A stretch of DNA of 64,000 bases from Vibrio rhizosphaerae (GTDB taxonomy: Bacteria > Pseudomonadota > Gammaproteobacteria > Enterobacterales > Vibrionaceae), in NCBI RefSeq assembly GCF_024347095.1, contig NZ_AP024903.1:1302001-1366000 (forward strand), written 5' to 3'. The notes under the pieces were generated by a model that worked only from the letters and a program-made list of their open reading frames with translations, did no database searches and was not told where the DNA came from. Shown piece after piece: positions 26,700 through 35,768 of the stretch. Made by a program: the position numbers and the translations under genes. How positions within the stretch are numbered: position 1 is the first letter of the stretch; every line of letters starts with the position of its first letter.

Positions 26700-28202
26700 A
26701 TGAACGTACTGGGGTATTTACAAAAACTTGGCAAGGCAATTATGTTGCCGATTGCTATCTTGCCGGTGGCTGCGATTCTGTTGAGACTCGGGCAACCGGA
26801 TATGTTGAACATTGCGTTTATGGCTCAGGCCGGGGGCGCAATTTTTGGCCAGTTACCGTTGCTGTTTGCGATAGGGATTGCTGTGGGGTTGTCTCGCGGG
26901 GATGCCGGTGCTGCGGGTTTAGCTGGTGCTGTCGGATATTTGGTACTGACGGAAGCGGCGAAAACCATCAATGCTGATATCAATATGTCTTTCTTTGGCG
27001 GTATTGTTGCCGGTGTGGTTGCCGGTCATGCCTATAACCGTTTTCATCAGACCAACCTGCCGGCTTATCTGGCATTCTTCGGTGGGAAGCGACTTGTTCC
27101 GATCATGACGGGGTTGATTACCCTGATTTTGGCAGGAATCAGTGGCGTGGTTTGGCCTGCGATTCAACATGGGATTGATTCATTTGGTCACACGGTCGCG
27201 CACTCTGGCGCATGGGGTGAATTTGTCTATGGGACATTAAACCGTGCGTTGATTCCAGTCGGATTACACCATGTTTTAAATTCCATTTTCTGGTTCGGAC
27301 TGGGTGAGTGTACCAAAGTCACGTACGAATTGGCGGGAGGCCTCCATAACTTATGTCTTGCCCCTGAAGTGGCGAAAACATTGAGTGTCGGAGGCGCAAT
27401 TTCATCGATTGACGGCAGTGTCATTCAGAGTATTGCGACTGAGACCACTCGTGGTGATCTCAACCGTTTCTTTGCCGGTGATCCGGGAGCCGGGGTATTT
27501 ATGGCCGGTTACTTCCCGATCATGATGTTTGGTCTGCCCGGTGCAGCGTTGGCAATGTATCTGGCGGCTCCGAAACAGCGGCGGGCACAGGTCGGCGGGA
27601 TTTTATTGTCTGTGGCGTTAACCGCGTTTTTGACCGGGGTGACTGAGCCGCTTGAATTCCTGTTTATGTTCCTGGCGCCTGTGCTGTATATCATCCATGC
27701 GATCCTGACAGGCATCTCGCTGGTGGTGACTAACTCTCTGGGGATTCTCGATGGGTTTGGTTTCTCGGCGGGTCTGTTTGACTTTGTAATCAACTGGGGA
27801 CTGGCAACCAAACCGGGACTCCTACTGTTGGTCGGACTGTGCTTTGGCGTGATCTACTTCTGTATCTTTTACTTTGCCATCCGTTGGTTTGATATTCCGA
27901 CGCCGGGCAGAGAAAAAGAAGCGGTGGCGACCAGTCAGTCCGCAGTTGCTGAAGATATTCAGACATTGGCGGATGAGTATACTCAAGCCTTGGGTGGCCG
28001 GGATAACCTGAAACAAATTGATGCATGTATTACGCGTTTACGTCTTTCTGTCAATGATATGGCGCGGATTGATGAAGTGAAAATCAAAGCGCTTGGGGCC
28101 AGTGGTATTGTCAAGCTGAACCGCACCGACTTGCAGGTCGTCTTGGGTACCAAGGCTGAATTAGTCGCAAATGCGATGAAAGGCGATGCGGCATATGATT
28201 AA
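26700..28202 (+). CDS. nagE: PTS N-acetylglucosamine transporter, EIICB
   Basis: A 500-residue inner-membrane permease. The N-terminal EIIC domain (about residues 1-380, some ten membrane segments) carries the GlcNAc-specific stretch GLHHVLNSIFWF and GVTEPLEFLFMF. A C-terminal EIIB domain has the phosphorylation Cys in IDACITRLRL. It imports GlcNAc as the 6-phosphate. The EIIA domain present in E. coli NagE (648 residues) is absent, so phosphate must come from a separate EIIA such as Crr. ATG 26700 follows GGAGG; the frame upstream is not needed. Confidence 0.94.
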   Translation: MNVLGYLQKLGKAIMLPIAILPVAAILLRLGQPDMLNIAFMAQAGGAIFGQLPLLFAIGIAVGLSRGDAGAAGLAGAVGYLVLTEAAKTINADINMSFFGGIVAGVVAGHAYNRFHQTNLPAYLAFFGGKRLVPIMTGLITLILAGISGVVWPAIQHGIDSFGHTVAHSGAWGEFVYGTLNRALIPVGLHHVLNSIFWFGLGECTKVTYELAGGLHNLCLAPEVAKTLSVGGAISSIDGSVIQSIATETTRGDLNRFFAGDPGAGVFMAGYFPIMMFGLPGAALAMYLAAPKQRRAQVGGILLSVALTAFLTGVTEPLEFLFMFLAPVLYIIHAILTGISLVVTNSLGILDGFGFSAGLFDFVINWGLATKPGLLLLVGLCFGVIYFCIFYFAIRWFDIPTPGREKEAVATSQSAVAEDIQTLADEYTQALGGRDNLKQIDACITRLRLSVNDMARIDEVKIKALGASGIVKLNRTDLQVVLGTKAELVANAMKGDAAYD

Positions 28203-28258
28203 GTCAATGGGTTGACTCAGCGACGCTCCGGTATCCGGGTGGTTTCACTGAAAGCAAT

Positions 28259-28296
28259 CAAAAAGAGCGTGCGGTTTCGTACGCTCTTTTCTTTTT
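28259..28296 (+). terminator. Terminator after nagE
   Basis: AAAAGAGCGT (28261-28270) pairs with ACGCTCTTTT (28281-28290), the stem extending inward by a CG pair, followed by CTTTTT. Confidence 0.9.
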
Positions 28297-28448
28297 CCGA
28301 TAGATGTACTCTGACCGACTGGCGAGGCATCGGATCCTGTTTTTTCTGCCGGAGACCGGATTCGCCTCACCGCAATCCATGAATAACCTAGCAAACTGGT
28401 CGGGTAATTGGTAAGGTTGGCAGAGATAGATTGAAACGGAAACGCCCT

Positions 28449-29930
28449 ATGTCTCTTTGGCAAGATTTACCGATCAGCCACCGTTATGCTGAACTTCCAC
28501 AAAGCTTTTATACCCGCGTGATGCCCACACCGGTTGATAACCCGCGTTGGGTTAGCTGGAATGCCCCATTCGCAGCCAGTTTTGGTCTGGGTGAGACCCC
28601 GGATGATCTCTGGCTACAGATCTTTTCCGATGGTGAGGTGCCTGATTATTTTCAACCGCTGGCGATGAAGTATGCCGGTCATCAGTTTGGCGTCTATAAT
28701 CCGGCGCTGGGGGATGGTCGCGGGTTGTTATTCGGCGCGATTGCCGATCAACAAGGGCGTTGGTTTGATGTGCATCTCAAAGGAGCCGGACTGACACCGT
28801 ATTCGCGAATGGGCGATGGCCGGGCGGTATTACGTTCCACCATTCGTGAATACCTGTGCAGCGAAGCGATGGCTGCGCTGGGCAATCAAACGACCCGCGC
28901 ATTGGGGATGATGGTCAGCGATACACCGGTGTATCGGGAGCGTGTTGAGCAAGGGGCTTTGCTGATTCGTCTCGCTGAAACGCATATCCGCTTCGGTCAT
29001 TTTGAGCATTTTTTTTATACCGGGCAGCATGACGACCTGCGTTTACTGGCGGATAAAGTCATCGCATGGCATTTCCCGGAACTGACCGCCGCTGAAGTAC
29101 CACAGGATAACGTTTATCTGGCGATGTTCCGGCAAATTGTCGAACGGACTGCCGAGATGATTGCCTTCTGGCAAGCGTATGGTTTTGCCCACGGCGTGAT
29201 GAATACCGACAATATGTCGATTCTCGGCCAGACTTTCGATTACGGGCCGTTTGCGTTTCTGGATGATTATGATCCCCAGTTTATCTGTAATCATTCCGAT
29301 CATCAGGGCCGTTATGCGTTTGATATGCAGCCGGGAATTGGCTGGTGGAACCTGACAGCACTGGCACAGGCGCTGACCCCCCTGATCGATAAAGATGCAC
29401 TGGAAGCCGTGTTGCAAACCTATACCACACGACTCAATCAGGAATACAGCCGTTTGATCCGCCGTAAACTCGGATTGCAGCAGCGCCGGGACGGGGATAG
29501 TGAGCTGTGTGATGACTTGTTGAACCTGATGGCGGAAAACCGGGTGGATTATACGCTGTTTTTCCGGCGACTCTCTTCTCTGGATCAACAACCGCTTGAT
29601 ACGGTGACTACGTTATTTGACAACCAGACGGCAGCTCTGGCGTGGTTACAGCGGTATCTCTCGCGTTGTGAACAGGAAACGGATTCAAGGGGACAGGCCC
29701 GGACGGTTGCCGCCCGTTGTCAGTCGATGCGTGAGGTCAACCCGAAATATATCCTCCGCAACTATCTTGCACAGCAGGTGATTGATGCCGCAGAGCAGGG
29801 TGATTTTCAACCGTTAGAACAATTGATTGCAGTTTTGAGGCGGCCTTATGATGAGCAGCCGCAACATGAACAGTATGCTGCGTTGCCGCCGGCATGGGGA
29901 AAATGTCTCGAAATCAGTTGTTCATCATAA
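28449..29930 (+). CDS. selO: Protein adenylyltransferase SelO (YdiU)
   Basis: A 493-residue pseudokinase-fold AMPylase (E. coli SelO is 478). It transfers AMP from ATP to Ser, Thr or Tyr of target proteins in redox homeostasis. Visible are [15 protein letters not shown] (nucleotide-binding loop), [31 protein letters not shown] with the metal-binding Asn-Asp, and DYGPF. It ends CLEISCSS, with the Cys found where some eukaryotic SelO proteins have selenocysteine. ATG 28449 fits the family N-terminus; a TTG at 28431 adds six residues. Confidence 0.94.
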   Translation: MSLWQDLPISHRYAELPQSFYTRVMPTPVDNPRWVSWNAPFAASFGLGETPDDLWLQIFSDGEVPDYFQPLAMKYAGHQFGVYNPALGDGRGLLFGAIADQQGRWFDVHLKGAGLTPYSRMGDGRAVLRSTIREYLCSEAMAALGNQTTRALGMMVSDTPVYRERVEQGALLIRLAETHIRFGHFEHFFYTGQHDDLRLLADKVIAWHFPELTAAEVPQDNVYLAMFRQIVERTAEMIAFWQAYGFAHGVMNTDNMSILGQTFDYGPFAFLDDYDPQFICNHSDHQGRYAFDMQPGIGWWNLTALAQALTPLIDKDALEAVLQTYTTRLNQEYSRLIRRKLGLQQRRDGDSELCDDLLNLMAENRVDYTLFFRRLSSLDQQPLDTVTTLFDNQTAALAWLQRYLSRCEQETDSRGQARTVAARCQSMREVNPKYILRNYLAQQVIDAAEQGDFQPLEQLIAVLRRPYDEQPQHEQYAALPPAWGKCLEISCSS

Positions 29931-30027
29931 GATGATATTGGTCTGTTCATCGCGTCACTACATGCCGGTTTCCGGAACCATTCTTTGTTGATTGCGCCCA
30001 TCCCTGAGTGTTCGAATGAAACCTCAG

Positions 30028-30083
30028 GAATGGGTCATTTCTGACCCATTCATAGGTCGGAGATGGAGGGATTTTCACCCATT
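30028..30083 (+). promoter_or_regulatory. Two upstream dyads, candidate DctD enhancer sites
   Basis: A perfect 10-bp inverted repeat, GAATGGGTCA (30028-30037) and TGACCCATTC (30042-30051) with a 4-base loop, is followed by a degenerate copy at 30062-30083 (GATGGAGGG then ACCCATT). They lie roughly 100-150 bases upstream of the sigma-54 promoter, the normal place for NtrC-family activator sites. Binding of DctD is inferred. Confidence 0.6.
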
Positions 30084-30178
30084 TCTGATTGATGTGCTGT
30101 ATAGATAATGAACCAACGGTTAGCGCTGTTTCTCTTAAGTTACTGTTGTTAATGGTTTGTTTCATTTGTTTCTCGGGT

Positions 30179-30193
30179 TGGCTCATTATTTGC
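30179..30193 (+). promoter_or_regulatory. Sigma-54 promoter for dctPQM
   Basis: TGGCTC-N5-TTGC matches the -24/-12 consensus TGGCAC-N5-TTGC, with GG and GC at exactly the required spacing. It lies 60 bases upstream of dctP ATG 30254. Activation by DctD, encoded a few kb downstream, is expected. Confidence 0.75.
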
Positions 30194-30253
30194 CTTGTTG
30201 TCAATAACGTGAATACCAAGTAGGTGTTCTGTTTCTATAACAAGGAGAAAAAG

Positions 30254-31258
30254 ATGTTCAAGCCTTTCACATTACTGACTGTATCCATACTTGCAGCGAC
30301 CAGTTTTAACGCAGCTGCCTCCGAAGGCTGTGATCCGGGTGAAACCGTGATTAAATTCAGCCACGTTACCAATACGGATAAGCATCCAAAAGGGATTGCC
30401 GCAGCGTTGCTGGCCAAACGAGTCAACAAAGAGATGGACGGAAAAGTTTGTATGGAAGTTTTTCCGAACTCAACGCTTTATGATGATGACAAAGTCTTGG
30501 AAGCCCTTTTAAATGGCGATGTTCAACTCGCAGCCCCTTCTCTTTCCAAGTTCGAAAAATTCACGAAAAAGTACCGCATTTTCGATTTGCCATTCTTGTT
30601 TGATGATGTTGCAGCCGTCGATCGTTTCCAGAATTCGGCTGCCGGCGACAAGCTGAAAAATGCGATGAAGCGCCGGGGATTGCAGGGACTGGCATTCTGG
30701 CATAACGGCATGAAACAGTTGTCTGCCAACAAGCCGCTGATCGAACCCAAAGATGCCAAAGGCCTGAAGTTCCGCGTACAGGCGTCTGATGTGTTGGTTG
30801 CTCAGTTTGAACAGCTCGGCGCTAATCCCCAGAAAATGTCATTTAAAGAAGTATACGGTGGTTTACAGACTGGTGTTATCGACGGTCAGGAAAACACTTG
30901 GTCTAACATTTACGGGAAGAAATTCTTTGAAGTTCAGGATGGCATTACCGAAACCAACCACGGCATTCTGGATTACCTCGTGGTGACTTCGACGAAGTTC
31001 TGGGATGGTCTGCCTGATGATGTCCGTAACCAGTTTGCACAGATTCTCAAAGAAGTGACAGAGACGCGGAATGCCGAGTCCACCAAAGTCAATCTGACGA
31101 ACCGTCAGAACATTATTGATGCCGGTGGTGTGGTGCGGACACTGACACCTGCTCAGCGTCAAAAATGGGTGGATGCGCTCAAACCTGTCTGGAAGAAATT
31201 CGAGAAAAATATCGGTCATGATCTGATCGAAGATGCGCTCGCAGCCAATAAGCAGTAA
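30254..31258 (+). CDS. dctP: TRAP C4-dicarboxylate-binding protein DctP
   Basis: A 334-residue periplasmic binding protein with a signal peptide ending near residue 23 (NAAASEG). FSHVTNTDKHPKG, KFRVQASDV with the Arg that anchors the substrate carboxylate, and GVIDGQENTWSNI are typical of the DctP family. It delivers succinate, fumarate or malate to DctQM, whose genes follow. ATG 30254 has AAGGAG in front; the longer frame from 30224 is rejected. It is the first gene of dctPQM, preceded by a sigma-54 promoter. Confidence 0.94.
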   Translation: MFKPFTLLTVSILAATSFNAAASEGCDPGETVIKFSHVTNTDKHPKGIAAALLAKRVNKEMDGKVCMEVFPNSTLYDDDKVLEALLNGDVQLAAPSLSKFEKFTKKYRIFDLPFLFDDVAAVDRFQNSAAGDKLKNAMKRRGLQGLAFWHNGMKQLSANKPLIEPKDAKGLKFRVQASDVLVAQFEQLGANPQKMSFKEVYGGLQTGVIDGQENTWSNIYGKKFFEVQDGITETNHGILDYLVVTSTKFWDGLPDDVRNQFAQILKEVTETRNAESTKVNLTNRQNIIDAGGVVRTLTPAQRQKWVDALKPVWKKFEKNIGHDLIEDALAANKQ

Positions 31259-31339
31259 CTGTCGTAGTCACGCTATAAGTATGTGCCCCCGCGATTGGTG
31301 TGGGGCACCTTCATGATAACAATGAGAGCGAAGATAGTT

Positions 31340-32026
31340 ATGCAACAGTCTTTTTTTTCTAAAGTCGGTCGTTTCACAGATTCAGTTGAAGAGTTTCTGA
31401 TCGCATTCTTTTTAGGCACGATGACCTTACTGACCTTTATCAATGTCATTTGCCGTTATGTCTTTAATGACAACATTTTGTGGGCCCTTGAACTGACGGT
31501 CTTTATGTTTGCCTGGATGGTGCTGGTAGGTGCGTCTTATGGGGTTAAGAAGCATTTTCACATCGGTGTCGATGTGGTGATCAACATCGCTCCGGCAGGG
31601 CTCAAGAAAACCTTTGCCGTGCTGTCAGCACTGGCTTGCCTGAGTTTTGCCGTGCTGCTGCTCATTGGTTCTTGGCATTACTGGCATCCGTTTATTGCCG
31701 AGCGGGCTTGGTATGAGACCGATGATATTCCGATGCCTGATTTCCTCCAGTTTTTAGCTGATTGGCTCAATGAAGGGGAAGCTTACGAGAAGCTGCCGCG
31801 ATTTATTCCGTATATGGCATTGCCCATCGGTATGGGACTGCTGACCTTACGCTTTGCACAAGCTGCGTATCAGATCCTGACGGGTAAGATGGATCGTCTG
31901 ATCGCTTCGCATGAAGGAGAAGACGAGCTGGAAACCCTGAAATCAGAGCTGCAGCAAGACAGTGATGTTGATGCTGACAAATCAACACCGTTATCAGATC
32001 GCAATTCATCGGATCGCAAGGAGTAG
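31340..32026 (+). CDS. dctQ: TRAP transporter small permease DctQ
   Basis: The small membrane subunit of the TRAP transporter, about 228 residues, with four hydrophobic helices. The family segment ICRYVFNDNILWALELTVFMFAWMVLVG-like stretch lies near residues 38-65, with HIGVDV later. The C-terminal acidic tail (ELETLKSELQQDSDVDADK) is longer than usual. Several ATGs are possible; 31340 (MQQSFFSK) gives the standard N-terminus, while 31322 adds six residues. The dctM start follows after five bases. Confidence 0.9.
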   Translation: MQQSFFSKVGRFTDSVEEFLIAFFLGTMTLLTFINVICRYVFNDNILWALELTVFMFAWMVLVGASYGVKKHFHIGVDVVINIAPAGLKKTFAVLSALACLSFAVLLLIGSWHYWHPFIAERAWYETDDIPMPDFLQFLADWLNEGEAYEKLPRFIPYMALPIGMGLLTLRFAQAAYQILTGKMDRLIASHEGEDELETLKSELQQDSDVDADKSTPLSDRNSSDRKE

Positions 32027-32031
32027 TCATC

Positions 32032-33393
32032 ATGGCCGTTTTATTTCTCTTTTTAATGGTGATAGTCCTGATGCTTATCGGGGTGCCGATCGCTGTTTCA
32101 CTGGGTTTATCGAGCATTATCTTTTTGATGTTGCATTCTGATGCATCATTGGCATCGGTTGCACAAACGCTGTTTAATGCATTTGCGGGTCACTACACAC
32201 TGTTAGCGATTCCTTTCTTTATCCTTGCTTCGAGCTTTATGTCTACCGGTGGGGTGGCCAAACGGATCATTCGCTTTGCGATTGCGCTGGTCGGCTGGTT
32301 CCGCGGGGGGCTTGCGATTGCGTCAGTCATGGCTTGTATGATGTTTGCCGCACTGTCGGGGTCTTCGCCTGCCACGGTGGTTGCGATTGGTAGTATCGTC
32401 ATTGCCGGAATGGTGAAAAACGGTTATTCCAAAGCATTTGCTGCCGGGGTGATTTGTAACGCCGGCACACTGGGTATCTTAATTCCGCCATCGATTGTCA
32501 TGGTGGTTTATGCCGCTGCAACGGATGTGTCGGTCGGCCGGATGTTTCTGGGGGGGGTGATTCCCGGTTTACTTGCTGGGGCAATGCTGATGGTTGCCAT
32601 TTATATTGCAGCGCGAGTCAAAAACTTGCCGAAACAGCCGTTTGTCGGCTGGGGCGAGCTGATGGCTGCCGGACGTGACGCCATTTGGGGCCTGTTCTTA
32701 ATCGTCATTATTTTAGGCGGCATTTATGGGGGGATTTTCACCCCGACGGAAGCGGCTGCAGTCGCTGCGGTTTACGCTTTCCTGATCGCCAATTTTGTCT
32801 ATAAAGATATGGGGCCGTTTGCTGATCAGAATAATCGGCTGCCGGGCGTGATCAAAGTGTTTCAGGCCTTTGTGCATCCGGATACCAAGAAAACCTTGTG
32901 TGAAGCCGGGCGGCTGACGATCATGTTGTTGTTTATCATTGCTAATGCTTTGATTTTGAAACATGTTCTTACCGAAGAACAGGTGCCGCAGATGATTGCA
33001 AACTCGATGCTTTCTGCCGGTTTAGGACCGATCACATTCCTGATAGTCGTCAACTTATTACTGCTGATTGGCGGCCAGTTTATGGAACCCTCCGGGCTGC
33101 TGATTATTGTTGCCCCTTTGGTCTTCCCGATTGCGATTCAGCTTGGGATTGATCCGATTCACCTCGGAATCATCATGGTGGTGAATATGGAAATCGGCAT
33201 GATTACGCCGCCTGTCGGGCTCAATCTGTTTGTCACCGCCGGGGTTGCAAGAATGTCGCTGCTGAATGTGGTCAAAGCCGCGTTACCCTGGGTGGCAATC
33301 ATGTTCTTGTTCCTGTTGATCGTGACCTATGTGCCATGGGTTTCAACCTGGTTACCGACAACACTGATGGGGCCGGAAATTATTACCAAATAA
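32032..33393 (+). CDS. dctM: TRAP transporter large permease DctM
   Basis: A 453-residue membrane protein with about 12 hydrophobic segments, the sodium-coupled transport subunit of the TRAP system. Typical DctM stretches include SGSSPATVVAIGSI, GVICNAGTLGILIPPSI and MEIGMITPPVGLN. With DctP and DctQ it imports C4-dicarboxylates. AAGGAG precedes the ATG, and a strong terminator follows the gene, closing the operon. Confidence 0.96.
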   Translation: MAVLFLFLMVIVLMLIGVPIAVSLGLSSIIFLMLHSDASLASVAQTLFNAFAGHYTLLAIPFFILASSFMSTGGVAKRIIRFAIALVGWFRGGLAIASVMACMMFAALSGSSPATVVAIGSIVIAGMVKNGYSKAFAAGVICNAGTLGILIPPSIVMVVYAAATDVSVGRMFLGGVIPGLLAGAMLMVAIYIAARVKNLPKQPFVGWGELMAAGRDAIWGLFLIVIILGGIYGGIFTPTEAAAVAAVYAFLIANFVYKDMGPFADQNNRLPGVIKVFQAFVHPDTKKTLCEAGRLTIMLLFIIANALILKHVLTEEQVPQMIANSMLSAGLGPITFLIVVNLLLLIGGQFMEPSGLLIIVAPLVFPIAIQLGIDPIHLGIIMVVNMEIGMITPPVGLNLFVTAGVARMSLLNVVKAALPWVAIMFLFLLIVTYVPWVSTWLPTTLMGPEIITK

Positions 33394-33437
33394 GTTGTTC
33401 CGGTGCCTTCGTGGCATCGATGAGCGCTTGATTTCTA

Positions 33438-33478
33438 AATCCTTTACCGTGGGTGACTCATGGTAAAGGATTTTTTTA
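33438..33478 (+). terminator. Terminator after dctPQM
   Basis: ATCCTTTACC (33439-33448) pairs with GGTAAAGGAT (33462-33471), followed by a run of seven T residues. Confidence 0.92.
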
Positions 33479-33618
33479 TCCGGAAGCGCTATGCTCAGGA
33501 GAGTAAGCAAATTTTTGGTGAAAACTCATTATGAGATTTGTTTCTTAAAAGGCGGGAGATATGCCTTGCTAGTTAAATGTAATTCGTTACAATGAATCCC
33601 AAGGTTAATTAGAGAAGA

Positions 33619-34227
33619 ATGTCTATGAATTTCGTATTAAAAAATGATGAAAATGATAAGGCCAAGGATGAACGAAGCTCTGGTTCAATGGTAGAGGAAA
33701 AACTCATAGCGTCTCGTTCTATTTTCATTTCTGGTGAAATTGACCAGAAGCTGGCTCAGAAAGTTTCGACCCAGTTATTGGTCTTACAAGAAATCAGCGA
33801 CGAGCCGATTTATCTGTATATCAATAGCCAAGGCGGACATGTGGAAGCCGGCGATACTATCCATGACATGATTAAGTTTATCAAACCGGAAGTTATCGTG
33901 ATTGGAACCGGATGGGTTGCAAGTGCCGGCGTGACAATCTACATTGCCGCGAAAAAAGAAAACCGCGTTTGTTTACCGAATACTCGCTTTATGATCCATC
34001 AACCGCTGGGTCAGGTACGTGGTAAAGTCTCCGATATTAAAATCGAAGCGGATGAAATTTTACGGACTCGCAGCCGGGTCAATAAATTGATCAGTGACGC
34101 GACAGGCCAGCCTTATGAGCAGGTCGAGAAAGATACCGATTATAACTTCTGGATGAGTCCTGAAGAAGCAGTTGAATACGGTCTGGTGAGCCGGGTTGTA
34201 AGCAATATCCGGGAACTGCAGGATTAA
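33619..34227 (+). CDS. ClpP-like protease subunit paralogue (catalytic Asp replaced by Asn)
   Basis: A 202-residue ClpP-fold protein, a second copy beside the true clpP at 39.5 kb. Ser102 (WVASAGV) and His127 (MIHQPLG) of the triad are kept. An ungapped alignment of EKDTDYNFWMS with [11 protein letters not shown] of the canonical ClpP puts Asn176 where the catalytic Asp185 (Asp171 mature) belongs. The N-terminus is a charged leader (KNDENDKAKDERSSG) rather than a normal propeptide. It may form mixed rings with ClpP, act weakly, or have a non-proteolytic role. It is monocistronic, with its own terminator, between dctM and dctD. AGAGAAG precedes ATG 33619. Confidence 0.88.
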   Translation: MSMNFVLKNDENDKAKDERSSGSMVEEKLIASRSIFISGEIDQKLAQKVSTQLLVLQEISDEPIYLYINSQGGHVEAGDTIHDMIKFIKPEVIVIGTGWVASAGVTIYIAAKKENRVCLPNTRFMIHQPLGQVRGKVSDIKIEADEILRTRSRVNKLISDATGQPYEQVEKDTDYNFWMSPEEAVEYGLVSRVVSNIRELQD

Positions 34228-34273
34228 TCGGAACGTTTTTTCTGTCTTGACAGACCACGTTTACGAACCAATT

Positions 34274-34314
34274 AAAACATGGCATGGAAGGTGACTTTCA
34301 TGCCATGTTTTTTA
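34274..34314. terminator. Bidirectional terminator between clpP-like gene and dctD
   Basis: AAAACATGGCATG and CATGCCATGTTTT are perfect complements around a short loop, with T residues on both strands. It separates converging transcripts. Confidence 0.9.
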
Positions 34315-34415
34315 TTGTCATCCCTAAACCTTCGTCTGGTTATTCACTGCTTGAGGGCCGTGTATCTGTCGGCCTGCAAGTATCCGTTTGGTGTGACAGG
34401 GGTGAAGCGCAGCAG

Positions 34416-35759
34416 TTAGTGTTTGTAATTTTCTTTATCTAACTGATATTTCTGCATTTTATCATACAATGTCTTTCGCGGTAGATTCAGGCTTTCCATG
34501 GTATCTTTAATACTGCCTCCGCATTCGATTAAGGCTTGTTCAATGGCTGATTTTTCAAACTCTGCCACCTGATCGGCCAAACTGAGTACCGGTCCATTCA
34601 TCAGATGCGGTTCCTGACCCAGTTGAATCAGTTTACCGAGTAGTACATACCGTTCTGCAGCATTTCTCAATTCACGGACATTACCCGGCCAGTGATGACT
34701 CAGTAAGGATTGCATGTCCTGCTTGGAGATCGAATTGGCGGCTTTGCCATAGCGGGCAGCGGCCACCAGTAAGAAATGGTGAAACAGAGCCGGGATATCC
34801 TCTTTCCGCTCCCGTAGCGGGGGAATATCCAGTGTCACGATATTGAGCCGATAATATAAATCTTCCCGGAATGTGCCTTGCTGTGCTGCCTGTTTAAGAT
34901 CGACTTTGGTCGCTGCAATGACTCGAATGTCGAGTGGAATTAATTCATTGGAGCCGACCCGTTCAATCAGTCGTTCCTGTAGCACACGCAGCAGACGAAT
35001 CTGTGCGGGCATGGGCATCGATTCGATTTCATCAAGGAACAGCGTCCCGCCTTGTGCATGTTCGAATTTGCCGATCCGTTGACTCTCTGCGCCAGTGAAT
35101 GCACCTTTCTCATGACCGTAGAGTTCACTTTCAATCAGGTTTTCCGGCACGGCTCCACAGTTGACCGCGACAAAGTTGCGCTCTCTGCGAGAGCTTAATT
35201 CATGCAGAGAGCGGGCGATGAGTTCTTTGCCGGTGCCGGTTTCACCGAAGAGCAAGATATCGGCATTGGTATCGGCAATCTGACCGATGGTGTCTTTCAG
35301 GGTTTGAATACTGGTTGTCTCACCGATAATCCGTGGTCCGAGGGTTTGGCTGGCTTTCAGACTGCGCTTTAATTTTTGGTTTTCCAGCGTTAGCCGACGT
35401 TTGTCGATGGCACGATGCACGGTCTCCATCAGCCGTTCGGGGGCAAATGGTTTCTCGATAAAGTCATAAGCGCCGTCATGCATTGCCTGAACGGCCATCG
35501 AAATATCACCGTGCCCGGTAATCAGGATGACGGGTAAATCGGGATCCTGATGGTGAACCGAATGGAGTAAATTCTGCCCGCTGAGTCCCGGCAGACGGAT
35601 GTCGGTGACAACCACCAGCGGCAAACCATCGTGTTTGATGGCCAGTAATGCTTCTTCAGCACTATCAAAGAATCTGGCCTGAATTTCAGCCAGTTCAAAG
35701 CTTTGTTCGATCGCTATACGAATATCCGCTTCGTCATCGATAAAAAATACATCGCACAT
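34416..35759 (-). CDS. dctD: C4-dicarboxylate response regulator DctD (sigma-54 activator)
   Basis: A 447-residue NtrC-type activator. The N-terminal receiver has FIDDEAD and the phosphoacceptor Asp in VVTDIRLPG, with KPF later. The central AAA+ domain has Walker A GETGTGKE, the sigma-54-contacting loop GAFTGA and the Walker B-type TLFLDEIES. The C-terminal Fis-type HTH ends [18 protein letters not shown]. Phosphorylated by DctB, it should drive the sigma-54 promoter in front of dctP. dctB lies upstream, nine bases away, on the same strand. Confidence 0.95.
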   Translation of the reverse strand: MCDVFFIDDEADIRIAIEQSFELAEIQARFFDSAEEALLAIKHDGLPLVVVTDIRLPGLSGQNLLHSVHHQDPDLPVILITGHGDISMAVQAMHDGAYDFIEKPFAPERLMETVHRAIDKRRLTLENQKLKRSLKASQTLGPRIIGETTSIQTLKDTIGQIADTNADILLFGETGTGKELIARSLHELSSRRERNFVAVNCGAVPENLIESELYGHEKGAFTGAESQRIGKFEHAQGGTLFLDEIESMPMPAQIRLLRVLQERLIERVGSNELIPLDIRVIAATKVDLKQAAQQGTFREDLYYRLNIVTLDIPPLRERKEDIPALFHHFLLVAAARYGKAANSISKQDMQSLLSHHWPGNVRELRNAAERYVLLGKLIQLGQEPHLMNGPVLSLADQVAEFEKSAIEQALIECGGSIKDTMESLNLPRKTLYDKMQKYQLDKENYKH

Positions 35760-35768
35760 AACATGTCC

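Noticed and set aside
29947..30219. 90-residue minus-strand frame upstream of dctP
   Set aside because: It runs through the sigma-54 promoter and both dyads; no ribosome-binding site and no family resemblance.
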